A DNA stretch of 40,558 bases, from the NCBI GenBank assembly GCA_910586315.1, contig CAJUIP010000035.1:1-40558 (forward strand), given 5' to 3'. The translations under genes were made by a program, and so were the position numbers. The notes under the pieces were generated by a model. That model was given only the letters and a program-made list of their open reading frames with translations. It made no database searches and was not told the origin of the DNA. Below are positions 1-7,508 of the stretch, piece after piece (the first letter of the stretch is position 1; each line of letters starts with the position of its first letter). This stretch comes from an uncultured Lachnospiraceae bacterium (GTDB lineage: Bacteria; Bacillota; Clostridia; Lachnospirales; Lachnospiraceae).

Positions 1-92
1 ATTTTTAACAAGAATTTTCAGGGTTTTACATACTGTTCAGTTTTCAAGGTTCTTTCTTTTGCTTCGCTGTTGTTCTCAGCGGCAACTCTGAT
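1..92 (-). other. Probable rRNA operon leader (5' part, rRNA gene off the left edge)
   Basis: Read on the minus strand, this follows a strong promoter and carries ACCTTGAAAACTGAACAG (33-50), the boxA-like antitermination/processing sequence typical of Firmicute rRNA leaders and spacers. No coding frame is visible. I infer that a 16S rRNA gene, or another part of an rRNA operon, begins just beyond position 1. That gene itself is not in the window, so this rests on the leader motif and promoter only. Confidence 0.6.
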
Positions 93-121
93 ATCATACC
101 ATGTTATTTTCTATTTGTCAA
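93..121 (-). promoter_or_regulatory. Strong sigma-A promoter P2 of the putative rRNA operon
   Basis: On the minus strand a perfect -35 TTGACA (116-121) is followed by a 17-bp spacer and the -10 TATGAT (93-98). It reads into the boxA-like leader at the left edge. Near-consensus boxes with 17-bp spacing are usual for stable-RNA promoters. Confidence 0.8.
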
Positions 122-151
122 TAACTTTTTTCCTCTTTTTGAATTTCCTGG

Positions 152-199
152 TAACAGTTCGTATCAGCTCAAAAGTTATCTGAACTGTTATAACAGTTC
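152..199. promoter_or_regulatory. Operator-like cluster of TAACAGTTC repeats
   Basis: GAACTGTTATAACAGTTC (182-199) is a perfect 18-bp palindrome. A third half-site, TAACAGTTC, lies at 152-160. The cluster sits between the two tandem minus-strand promoters (93-121 and 366-394). It could be a protein binding site or a hairpin in the leader of the upstream transcript. No binding protein can be named. Confidence 0.4.
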
Positions 200-325
200 T
201 GGTATGTTCCAGACTGTTTCTTTGCTAAGATTTTCAAAACCCACATATTCAGAGATGCCAAATGCGTCCTTCGAACTTTCTTTTGCGGCAGTACATCCGC
301 AATCGGACACATAAATCTTCGCTGT

Positions 326-365
326 AAAAACTAAGCCCCGATGAGCTACCGCTCATTGGAGCTTA
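326..365 (-). terminator. Terminator-like hairpin at the start of the upstream rRNA-region transcript
   Basis: A 15-bp stem with one mismatch and one G-U pair (351-365 with 332-346) closes a 4-base loop. On the minus strand it is followed by AG and five T (326-330). The predicted start of the 366-394 promoter falls inside the 5' arm, so nascent RNA would fold almost at once. It may be an attenuator or an RNA-stabilising 5' hairpin. Confidence 0.45.
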
Positions 366-394
366 AATATACCATTTTCTTTTTATGTTGTCAA
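366..394 (-). promoter_or_regulatory. Upstream promoter P1 of the putative rRNA operon
   Basis: On the minus strand TTGACA (389-394), a 17-bp spacer and TATATT (366-371) make a near-consensus promoter. It lies about 270 bp upstream of the P2 promoter in the same orientation. An AT-rich stretch lies just upstream (395-440), as expected for an UP element. Beyond that, 441-575 shows no gene or motif I recognise. Confidence 0.7.
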
Positions 395-575
395 GGGAAT
401 TTATTTAAGTTTTTAAACAATTTTTTTAAACTTTTTACAATCGCAAGATATGTGATTTTTCCCTCATTTTATCTATATTTTGTGGTCTTGCTTGCTCTTT
501 TTAAAACCTCCAGACAAAACCGGTATTCTAAAAAGCAAGGAGAATTGTGTCTTTTCAATAAACAATTCGTTCTTC

Positions 576-1319
576 TTATAGCACACCTCTGACAATACTA
601 AAAATCAAATATGACAGAACATTATGATTATAAATCCATGACAGCCACTGGCTTTCATGGATTTGCCGCATGACGGAGGCTCCAGCCCCGGTACCCGAAA
701 GCGCAGTAAAAATCAGGCAGGCTACCCATAAAAAGATCAACGCTTCCGCCCCTCCCAATGCCGCTCCCGCCATATGATTAAGACCTGAAAGAATCGGTAG
801 CTTCGCAATTAAATCCAGCCAGATTACAAGCACCCGCAGCAATACGAACACCACGACAAACAGCACAGCAAAGGTAATACACCTGACAATGGTATCCGCC
901 AGATACCCGCCAACATAATCCCGGAAGAGTTCAACGCCCATCATTTTGTACACTTCCCCGTTGTTATTTTCAATCAAAAGCGCTTTCAACTGCTCCGGCA
1001 GCTCCAACCCCTCAATAATCCGGCGTTCTTCCGTTTTTTCAGGTAATGGCGTTTCCTCTGTGTTTCCCAGCAGTTCCTCTAAACCAACCGCTTTTTCTAT
1101 TCCAACTTTTATTGTTCCATAAACCGCTGTATCATTTTTAATCCATTCCGTCACAAGAGGCATCACCACATGCACAGACGTCAGTGTAATCACGATTGCC
1201 AAAGCCGACACCGCCAGCCGTATGAAGCCTCTATAATGCCCATAAAGCACCATTCCAATCAGATATGCTGCCACTGCAATCTCCAGCCAGTGCACGGAAA
1301 GCTCTGCACTTATTTCCAT
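576..1319 (-). CDS. CvpA-family membrane protein
   Basis: This 247-residue hydrophobic protein resembles the CvpA (colicin V production) family. Family members are small membrane proteins with a poorly defined role in cell-envelope processes and purine-linked phenotypes. Hydrophobic stretches lie at roughly 13-31, 33-55, 143-167, 183-205 and 229-247. Two of them are separated by a longer, charged, Glu-rich loop (about 60-130), a common variation in clostridial homologues. The start ATG at 1319 has a GAGGGA ribosome binding site. The gene begins 8 bases after the stop of the HAD phosphatase gene, so the two are likely cotranscribed. Family assignment is by overall pattern rather than a sharp motif. 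Confidence 0.7.
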   Translation of the reverse strand: MEISAELSVHWLEIAVAAYLIGMVLYGHYRGFIRLAVSALAIVITLTSVHVVMPLVTEWIKNDTAVYGTIKVGIEKAVGLEELLGNTEETPLPEKTEERRIIEGLELPEQLKALLIENNNGEVYKMMGVELFRDYVGGYLADTIVRCITFAVLFVVVFVLLRVLVIWLDLIAKLPILSGLNHMAGAALGGAEALIFLWVACLIFTALSGTGAGASVMRQIHESQWLSWIYNHNVLSYLIFSIVRGVL

Positions 1320-1327
1320 TTAATCCC

Positions 1328-2158
1328 TCATTTCAATACGAACTGCCGGATCGCTGCCGCAACTCCAGCCTTATTGTTTGTGGCGGTTACGTAATCCGCC
1401 GCCGCCTTTACAGAATCCTCTCCATTTTCCATAGCCACACCGATTCCGGCCATGCGAATCATGGAAGAATCATTTTCTCCGTCTCCAAAAGCCATGGTCT
1501 CCCCTGGCTCGATGCCAAGAAAGGAAGCCAAACGCATAAGGGCACTGCCTTTATCTGCCCCCTTTGCATTAATTTCCAAATTATTGGGAATGGACGAAGA
1601 TATCAAAATTCCGGGAACCACAGCCAGTGCCTCACGCATTCTCTGTTTGGCGTCCATATTGAGAAAATACATATTAATCTTATCAATTTCCTTTTCCTGG
1701 GCCCCCACATACACAATATTATCATCCACAACCCGCCTGGTCTTTCTGACCAGTTCCGCCAGCCCCTTCGTCAGCACATATTTTTCTGCATTGGCGTAGA
1801 AATACTCCGTGGTGTACGCAATTCCTTCTATATAAGCATCGTACATTATGTCATCCCGGCTCTCCCTTGCCATAGTCATCACTTTCACTGCTGACTCTGT
1901 CGGTATACGGCAGGTACTTACCTCCCTGCCCTCTTTTAAATCTGCCACTACGGCTCCATTGGTCGTTATTGCGTACCGGACTCCCGGCAGAGTTTTTATT
2001 TCCTCCGGAAGGCCGAGGACAGTTCTCCCCGTGGCAGGAACAATTTCAATTCCTCTGTCCGCGCATTCCAGAAGAGCTTTCAGGTTCTCTTCCGGAATAT
2101 TTTTTTCATCATCCAGAAAAGTTCCATCCATATCTGTAGCAATTAGTTTGATTTCCAT
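1328..2158 (-). CDS. Cof-type HAD-IIB family phosphatase
   Basis: This is a haloacid dehalogenase superfamily hydrolase of the Cof/YidA type, cytosolic enzymes that dephosphorylate sugar phosphates or nucleotides such as FMN. All four HAD motifs are visible: DMDGT near residue 9 (nucleophile and acid Asp), TTNGA (motif II), the KG of the NAKGADKG motif (motif III Lys), and GDGENDSSM (motif IV). About 276 residues is the normal length. I chose ATG 2158 because GAGAGGAG stands 6-13 bases upstream and the protein then starts MEIKLIATDMDG, as in the family. An upstream in-frame ATG at 2200 lies inside a miniature transposon end and is unlikely to be used. The exact substrate is unknown. Confidence 0.85.
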   Translation of the reverse strand: MEIKLIATDMDGTFLDDEKNIPEENLKALLECADRGIEIVPATGRTVLGLPEEIKTLPGVRYAITTNGAVVADLKEGREVSTCRIPTESAVKVMTMARESRDDIMYDAYIEGIAYTTEYFYANAEKYVLTKGLAELVRKTRRVVDDNIVYVGAQEKEIDKINMYFLNMDAKQRMREALAVVPGILISSSIPNNLEINAKGADKGSALMRLASFLGIEPGETMAFGDGENDSSMIRMAGIGVAMENGEDSVKAAADYVTATNNKAGVAAAIRQFVLK

Positions 2159-2184
2159 AAACACTCCTCTCACAACCGGTACAT

Positions 2185-2295
2185 TAGTGTACTGGCTCAT
2201 TTATATTTAGCTAAATATATATTTGTATAAATCTATTTACAATATATACTATTGGCATTATACATTAGGCTAAATATAAATAGGTTGCTACACTA
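2185..2295. mobile_element. MITE with IS630-type ends
   Basis: This 111-bp AT-rich element has inverted ends. The left end reads TAGTGTACTGGCTC then ATTTATATTTAGC; the right end, reverse-complemented, reads TAGTGTAGCAACCT then ATTTATATTTAGC. The left end matches the right end of the intact IS630-family element at 30659-31932 over the stretch GCTCATTTATATTTAGC. It has no coding capacity. It is best read as a non-autonomous derivative mobilised by that IS family, which targets TA. It sits just upstream of the HAD phosphatase gene and covers its promoter region. Confidence 0.65.
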
Positions 2296-2458
2296 GAGCG
2301 TGTCTGAAAGTTCATTTCCATCCTCTGCACGCCCCACTATGTGGGAAATTTGGCCCTTATTCGGTCAACGTAGCCCACTACGCCACCCTCATTCGGACCC
2401 AATTTCCCACAAACTGTGACACACATCTGACGGAAGGCAATTTTCAGACACACTCTAG
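2293..2458. mobile_element. Second MITE, hairpin-forming, abutting the first
   Basis: This element of about 166 bp is bounded by CTAGAGCGTGTCTGAAAGTT on the left and, in reverse complement, CTAGAGTGTGTCTGAAAATT on the right. An inner inverted repeat (GTGGGAAATT...AATTTCCCAC) means the whole element could fold into a long hairpin around GTAGCCCACTAC. It has no open frame. Its CTAG border overlaps the end of the preceding MITE, so one has inserted into the end of the other. A single end of the same family recurs at 33420-33441. Confidence 0.6.
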
Positions 2459-2486
2459 AAAAAGGCCCCAGGGACCTTTTTCTTTT
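2459..2486 (-). terminator. Intrinsic terminator of the pfk-dnaX-recR operon
   Basis: AAAAAGG...CCTTTTT forms a stem 36 bases beyond the stop of the TPR gene. The palindrome with A and T tails can act in both directions, but the plus side has no gene to serve. Confidence 0.65.
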
Positions 2487-2522
2487 ATGCATGGGAAGGC
2501 CTGCGCCAACAAGCATTCCCGT

Positions 2523-4835
2523 TTAGTCAAAAAAGTTGTCTTCATGCAGAATTAAATATCCGTCCTTATCATATTTGTGTGAGAATAAACCAGTAAGCTT
2601 CTTTCCAAGTGATGGTTTTTCTGCCTTGTCTGCGGCTTCCTCAATGAGATCCACGGCAGTTTTCTTTGTCAGAGGAACTCCATCCTCCTCCATCATCTCT
2701 ATGCGCTCATAGAGAGCCAGAAGGCTCTTTCCTGTAATGCTGCAGTCAATTTCCGATGCATACTTACACGCATACTGGGCAAATTCATCCAAATCCATCT
2801 CTGTCTTATCATCGTAATCATCTTCAGGTTCAGAAACCGGGACTGCATTAGAAACCGCTTTAGGAACTGATTTTGGCACCTTAGCCGGCTTAACAGGCTC
2901 CCCTTCTGGTTCCTCCTCATATTCTTCGCTGTTTTCATATTCTTTGCTGTCTTCGTCCTCTTCGTATTCTTCGTCGTAATCCCTTTCTGCTGGCTTTTTC
3001 TGTCCCCCGAAAAATGATTTCTTTTTTGGCCGATTCAGCTCTTCTTTTGCTTCCTCCTCGTCGTACCCTGGCTCAATGCCGCAGTCGTTCTCGTCCTGTT
3101 CCAGAATTTCCCTTTCCTCTGGAATCTCCCTTTCTTCCGGAATTTCCGCTTCTATAATTCCTTTTTGGGCCTCTCCCTCTATGGTCCGGGCCACATCCTT
3201 GGCAATCTTTTCCTGGACCTCGGTCTTTTTCTTTAATGCCTGCTCCAAAGCTGCAGCGTTTTCTCTCTTTATTTCCGCCTCGCTGTCAGCGCCTATATAC
3301 TGGAATTTGCTGGCAAGGGATGCATTCCGCCCGTGAAGTTCTTCCAGATGTTCCGGTGTATCAATGAGGACCACAATCATTCCCGTTTTGTCCCTCTCCA
3401 TCAGTTCATCCAGCTCATTCTGTACCGCGTCTGTGAGTCCTGCCGCATGCTCAATAACCAGATCTTTCCCGGCAAGCTTTGCGGCAACAGGGCTGATTCC
3501 ACGTTTATTTAATTTCTCGCTGCTGATTTTGGCCACCGGATTTTTATAGCCCAGCTCTCTGTGAATCTTTTTAAGGGCCTCCAGAGCCAGCGAAAGTCCC
3601 TCCTCATCCGTATTTGCCTCAATCATCAGATTATTAGAGTCAAGGACTTCATCCAGGGATTCCAAATCCAGCTCTCCGCCCTCGTCTTCATCCGCTTCTT
3701 CCACTGCGACCGTTCTCACGCCCTGGCGCAGAGCACGCTCCCTGTCGATTTCCGCCTGTTTCCTGGCGCGGCGCTCCGCCTCCTCTCTCCTGGCTGTCTC
3801 CCGTTCTTCCTCCGCACGGCGCAGAGCCTCTTCTTCCATCTCTTCCCGTTCTTTTGCGGCACGGATGGCCTCCCGCTGCCTCTCGACTTCACGGCCGGAA
3901 CCTGCGCTCTCCCTCTCGGCCGCCACATCCAGAACACGTCTGGTGGGCTTTATCTCTTTTATGGAACGGATATCATCAAGAGTTCTCGTGGTTTCCATAT
4001 CATCTTCTTCCACCTCAGCCGTCCGCATGTCCTCATCAGAGAGCCTGGACATCTCTCTTGCCAGCTTCTCCGCCTGAACATCTTCATGAAGTCTCATCAC
4101 CACATCTTTTTCCATATCATACCGGGGCACCTGTCTTTCTTCCGCATAGGTATCCCCGTAGTCTTCCTGGTAGGGGCGCCCCCCGCTGTACTCCTCTTCC
4201 ACGGCACGGAGCTTCGCTTCGTATTTGTCTCTGTTTTCCACCAGATCCATCTGATATTTGTTGAGAGGAGCATATTCCAGCTTCAGATCCATAGCCTTAT
4301 CCACATATTTTCCCAGGCCGAACAAGAGCATGATTCTATCACATGTACTTACACACTTATCTTCCAGCCCGGCTTTATGGTAAAGCTCCGCCAGCTCATA
4401 CAGCCATTTCTCCTCCATCTCAATGGACGTATATGTTTCCAGGGCACGAATCAGCTGATCCACAGGAGCTTTCTTTGCCTTTAATATCAGATACCGAAGC
4501 AGATACTGCCTCGGGTCGTCCTGGGTTAAACCGCAGAATTCACGATAATAGGCCTCCGCTTCCTCAATGCTTCCTTCCTTGAGCGCCAGATCCGTCAGCT
4601 TATAAAGCAGACGTGTTCCAATCGGCGCACGCTCAAAGGCCAGAAGCAGGATATCCTTTGCCTCCTGATATTCCTCATTCTTTTCATAGATCTGAGCAAT
4701 CATGGAAAGCAGACTGGCGTTCCGTACCCGGCGCCAGTCAATGGTATCGGCAATTTTCATGGCCGTATCGTAATCACCGCGGCTGACCAGCTTTTTAATC
4801 TGTTCAACTTTAATGTTAAACTCGTATTTATCCAT
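2523..4835 (-). CDS. Large TPR / coiled-coil protein of unknown function
   Basis: I do not recognise a named family for this 770-residue acidic protein. The first ~200 residues look like tetratricopeptide-type helical repeats (for example YDTAMKIADTI, YQEAKDILLLAFERAP, IEEAEAYYREF). Residues about 300-380 are a charged Glu/Arg-rich coiled coil. A compact alpha/beta segment at about 400-540 contains GKDLVIEHAAG and TGMIVVLIDTPEHLEELH, reminiscent of the strand-loop pattern of a P-loop or AAA-like fold but without a Walker A motif. A low-complexity Glu/Asp/Lys/Pro linker (about 560-680) precedes a C-terminal helical domain. It is the last gene of the operon, 23 bases after recR, with a TAGGAGA ribosome binding site. 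A scaffolding role is possible but unproven. Confidence 0.75.
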   Translation of the reverse strand: MDKYEFNIKVEQIKKLVSRGDYDTAMKIADTIDWRRVRNASLLSMIAQIYEKNEEYQEAKDILLLAFERAPIGTRLLYKLTDLALKEGSIEEAEAYYREFCGLTQDDPRQYLLRYLILKAKKAPVDQLIRALETYTSIEMEEKWLYELAELYHKAGLEDKCVSTCDRIMLLFGLGKYVDKAMDLKLEYAPLNKYQMDLVENRDKYEAKLRAVEEEYSGGRPYQEDYGDTYAEERQVPRYDMEKDVVMRLHEDVQAEKLAREMSRLSDEDMRTAEVEEDDMETTRTLDDIRSIKEIKPTRRVLDVAAERESAGSGREVERQREAIRAAKEREEMEEEALRRAEEERETARREEAERRARKQAEIDRERALRQGVRTVAVEEADEDEGGELDLESLDEVLDSNNLMIEANTDEEGLSLALEALKKIHRELGYKNPVAKISSEKLNKRGISPVAAKLAGKDLVIEHAAGLTDAVQNELDELMERDKTGMIVVLIDTPEHLEELHGRNASLASKFQYIGADSEAEIKRENAAALEQALKKKTEVQEKIAKDVARTIEGEAQKGIIEAEIPEEREIPEEREILEQDENDCGIEPGYDEEEAKEELNRPKKKSFFGGQKKPAERDYDEEYEEDEDSKEYENSEEYEEEPEGEPVKPAKVPKSVPKAVSNAVPVSEPEDDYDDKTEMDLDEFAQYACKYASEIDCSITGKSLLALYERIEMMEEDGVPLTKKTAVDLIEEAADKAEKPSLGKKLTGLFSHKYDKDGYLILHEDNFFD

Positions 4836-4858
4836 TTCTTTCGCATCTCCTAAGTTTG

Positions 4859-5455
4859 TTACAGCTCTACCCGGCCTTCCAACGCGCGTAAAAGCGTCAC
4901 TTCGTCTATGTATTCCAAATCGCCGCCCACCGGAACGCCGCTGGCAATTCTTGTTACCCTGATTCCTGTGGGCTTAATTAATTTACTTATGTACATGGCA
5001 GTTGTCTCGCCTTCCAGACTGGAATTGGTAGCGATGATAACCTCTTTCACATCTTTCTGGAGGCGGGTCATCAGCTCCTTCAGCTTAATGTCTCCGGGAC
5101 CAATTCCCAACATAGGAGAAATCGCCCCATGAAGCACATGATAAACACCCTCAAACTTTCCTGTTTTTTCATAAGCCGCCAAATCTCTGGGGTTTTCCAC
5201 TACCATGATGACGCCGTGGTCACGGGCCGGGCTTTTGCAGATGGGGCAGAGCTCCTGATCCGTCAGAGTAAAACATTCCTTACAATAATGAACATTATAT
5301 TTTGCATCCCGGATCGCGCCGGAAAGACTTTCTACCTGTTCTTTCGGCATATTGATAATGTGGAATGCCAGTCTTTGGGCTGTCTTATTTCCGATTCCGG
5401 GCAGTTTTCCCAGCTCCTCAATCAGTTTTGCAATTTGACTGCTGTAATAATCCAT
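4859..5455 (-). CDS. recR: Recombination protein RecR
   Basis: RecR acts with RecF and RecO in loading RecA at single-stranded gaps. The 198-residue product has the family layout: an N-terminal helix-hairpin-helix (LGKLPGIGNKTAQRLAFHI, residues 16-34), a four-cysteine zinc finger (C58, C61, C70, C73), and a Toprim domain beginning at VIMVVENPRDLAAYE. I chose ATG 5455 since it gives exactly the canonical length and the usual MDYYS start; a TTG at 5485 would add ten residues with no good ribosome binding site. The gene starts one base after the ybaB stop, the classic dnaX-ybaB-recR order. Confidence 0.97.
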   Translation of the reverse strand: MDYYSSQIAKLIEELGKLPGIGNKTAQRLAFHIINMPKEQVESLSGAIRDAKYNVHYCKECFTLTDQELCPICKSPARDHGVIMVVENPRDLAAYEKTGKFEGVYHVLHGAISPMLGIGPGDIKLKELMTRLQKDVKEVIIATNSSLEGETTAMYISKLIKPTGIRVTRIASGVPVGGDLEYIDEVTLLRALEGRVEL

Positions 5456-5456
5456 T

Positions 5457-5807
5457 TTAGAAAGAAAGTCCTCCCAGGCCGCCAAGGCCTCCGGTCAGCT
5501 CCGCCATAACAGCGCTGGAATCCTCCTCCATTTTATGAAATGCCTCGTTAACTGCAGCCATAATCATGTCCTCCAGCATTTCCACATCGTCCGGGTCCAC
5601 GGCCTCGGGAGAAATTTTTACTGACACAACCTCTTTTTTACCAGAAACCGTAACCGTCACTGCCCCGCCTCCGGCTGCCGCCGTATACTGCTTCTCTTCC
5701 AGTTCTTTTGTCTTTTCTTCCATTTGACGCTGCATTCTCTGAGCCTGCTTCATCAAATTAGTCATATTGCCAGGCATTCCGCCTGGAAAACCGCCACGTT
5801 TTGCCAT
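5457..5807 (-). CDS. YbaB/EbfC family nucleoid-associated protein
   Basis: A small (116 aa) DNA-binding protein of the YbaB/EbfC family, which forms dimers that clamp DNA. The sequence has the Gly/Met-rich N-terminus (GGFPGGMPGNMTNLMKQAQ), a helix rich in Gln/Glu (MQRQMEEKTKEL), the conserved beta region AAAGGGAVTVTVSGK and the motif ISPEAVDPDDVEMLEDMI. It sits between dnaX and recR, its nearly universal position. The start has a GGAGGAAT ribosome binding site. Confidence 0.95.
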   Translation of the reverse strand: MAKRGGFPGGMPGNMTNLMKQAQRMQRQMEEKTKELEEKQYTAAAGGGAVTVTVSGKKEVVSVKISPEAVDPDDVEMLEDMIMAAVNEAFHKMEEDSSAVMAELTGGLGGLGGLSF

Positions 5808-5853
5808 GGTGTGATTCCTCCTGATTTTCTAATCTTATAAATCTTATTATCTT

Positions 5854-7506
5854 TTAATCCTCTATAACAATATCCATATGGATATTTTCCCGCAATTCCT
5901 CATCGGTAATGTACCTGGTATCCAGCCGCTCGCCATTCTCCCGCAGCCTTGCTTTAAAATAGATGGATTTTCCATAGGCCTTCTCCACATATCTCTCCAA
6001 ATCTCCAAGTACACTCGGGCGGCTTCCCATCCCAAAATTCATGGAGTCATTAAATACGATGCAAAGACAGCTTTCCCCCGCCGGTTCCACCACAGTTTCC
6101 CGGAAGCTGGGGCGAATGGACATTCCCATCTCCCTGACGATTTTTCCCCATTCGTTTCGTATGAGGTTCAAATCCTCAAGCTGGGCACTGGGAAGCGTTA
6201 CTGTTCTCGGCTCTGTAACCGGGCCGGACGGCCCGGGAGCCTCCTGCCTCTGCACACCGTCACCGTTTCTCTCCGCAGGTATTTCCGGACCTCTCTGCGG
6301 AAGCATACTGCCATCCAATGGCATACTCTCCGGCCGCAGGACCGCCGGAATTCCCTCTTCCACTTGATGTTCCAGGCTGGCAAGCCGTTCCAGAACAGCA
6401 TCCAGACTCGTCTCCATCTCCGGCTTCGTCAGTTTAATAAAGGCAAGCTCAATAAGAACCCGTTTCTGGCTGGCAAAGCGGATCTGGCTGGAAAGTTCGG
6501 AGAACACACGGATATAGCGCATCAATGTGTTTTCATCCGCCAATTTGGCATCTTCCCGCAGAAGCTTTAAATTATCTTCCGACATATCCAGTAATTCTTC
6601 TGCATCCTCTGCCGTTTTAAGGAGCAGAAGATTCCGCAAATACCAGATGAAATCCGTTACAAACTGGGACAATTCCCGTCCCTGAATTACCATTTCTTCT
6701 AATTTAAGGATACACTCCTTTGTCTTCTGCTCTGTCACAGCCCGGAACAGCTCCCGGAATACACGGTTATCCACTGCCCCCAGCACGTCTAACACATGCT
6801 CATAAGTCAGCATTTCTCCATAGTGGAACGCCGCGCACTGGTCCAGCAGACTTAAGGCATCCCGCATAGAGCCGTCCCCTGCCTTCGCCACATAGCGAAG
6901 CGCTTTTTCCTCCACCTGCATCTCCTCGGCATCCGTCAGCTCTTTTAAGCGGTCCACAATGGTATTCACCGTAATCCGTTTGAAATCATATCTCTGACAT
7001 CTAGAAAGCACTGTAACAGGGATTTTATGAACCTCTGTTGTGGCAAGAATAAAAATCACATAAGACGGCGGCTCTTCCAGGGTCTTAAGCAGTGCATTGA
7101 ACGCCCCTGTGGACAACATATGCACCTCATCGATAATATAAACCCGAAACCGTCCCTCCGTCGGAGGATACTGCACCTGCTCGCGGATTTCACGGATATT
7201 TTCCACACCGTTGTTGGAAGCCGCATCAATTTCCGCCACATTCAGAGAGGTTCCTGCAAGTATCTGCTTACAGCTTGGACATTCCCCGCAGGGGCTTCCG
7301 TCTACCGGGGTTTCGCAGTTGACTGCCCTGGCGAAAATTTTAGCCACTGAAGTTTTTCCCGTGCCCCTGGTTCCGCAGAACAGATAGGCATGGCCGATTC
7401 GCTGCGACAAAACCTGATTCTTCAAGGTTGTAACAATGTGGTCCTGGCCCTTCACGTCTCCAAAGGTCTGTGGGCGCCATTTTCTGTAAAGTGCTGTATA
7501 TGACAT
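5854..7506 (-). CDS. dnaX: DNA polymerase III subunit gamma/tau
   Basis: DnaX is the motor subunit of the clamp loader that loads the beta clamp during replication. Visible motifs are the Walker A GTRGTGKT (residues 45-52), a zinc module (C64, C73, C76, C79), Walker B IIDEVHML, and the sensor motif SRCQRY. At 550 residues it is a full tau-length protein with a poorly conserved, Pro/Glu-rich linker (about 375-430) and a C-terminal domain for polymerase contact. I saw no obvious A-rich slippery site of the E. coli kind that would give a short gamma form. It starts 2 bases after the stop of the phosphofructokinase gene, indicating translational coupling. Confidence 0.97.
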   Translation of the reverse strand: MSYTALYRKWRPQTFGDVKGQDHIVTTLKNQVLSQRIGHAYLFCGTRGTGKTSVAKIFARAVNCETPVDGSPCGECPSCKQILAGTSLNVAEIDAASNNGVENIREIREQVQYPPTEGRFRVYIIDEVHMLSTGAFNALLKTLEEPPSYVIFILATTEVHKIPVTVLSRCQRYDFKRITVNTIVDRLKELTDAEEMQVEEKALRYVAKAGDGSMRDALSLLDQCAAFHYGEMLTYEHVLDVLGAVDNRVFRELFRAVTEQKTKECILKLEEMVIQGRELSQFVTDFIWYLRNLLLLKTAEDAEELLDMSEDNLKLLREDAKLADENTLMRYIRVFSELSSQIRFASQKRVLIELAFIKLTKPEMETSLDAVLERLASLEHQVEEGIPAVLRPESMPLDGSMLPQRGPEIPAERNGDGVQRQEAPGPSGPVTEPRTVTLPSAQLEDLNLIRNEWGKIVREMGMSIRPSFRETVVEPAGESCLCIVFNDSMNFGMGSRPSVLGDLERYVEKAYGKSIYFKARLRENGERLDTRYITDEELRENIHMDIVIED

Positions 7507-7508
7507 AA

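Noticed and set aside
341..592. 83-codon plus-strand frame near the left edge
   Set aside because: No ribosome binding site, AT-rich low-complexity product, and it runs against two strong opposing promoters.
3561..4484. Long open frame (307 codons) on the plus strand inside the TPR gene
   Set aside because: It is antisense to a well-supported coding region with coiled-coil codon bias, has no ribosome binding site and its translation shows no recognisable domain.
5854..7506. Programmed frameshift in dnaX giving a gamma subunit
   Set aside because: I could not find an A-rich slippery heptamer followed by a stem in the expected place.
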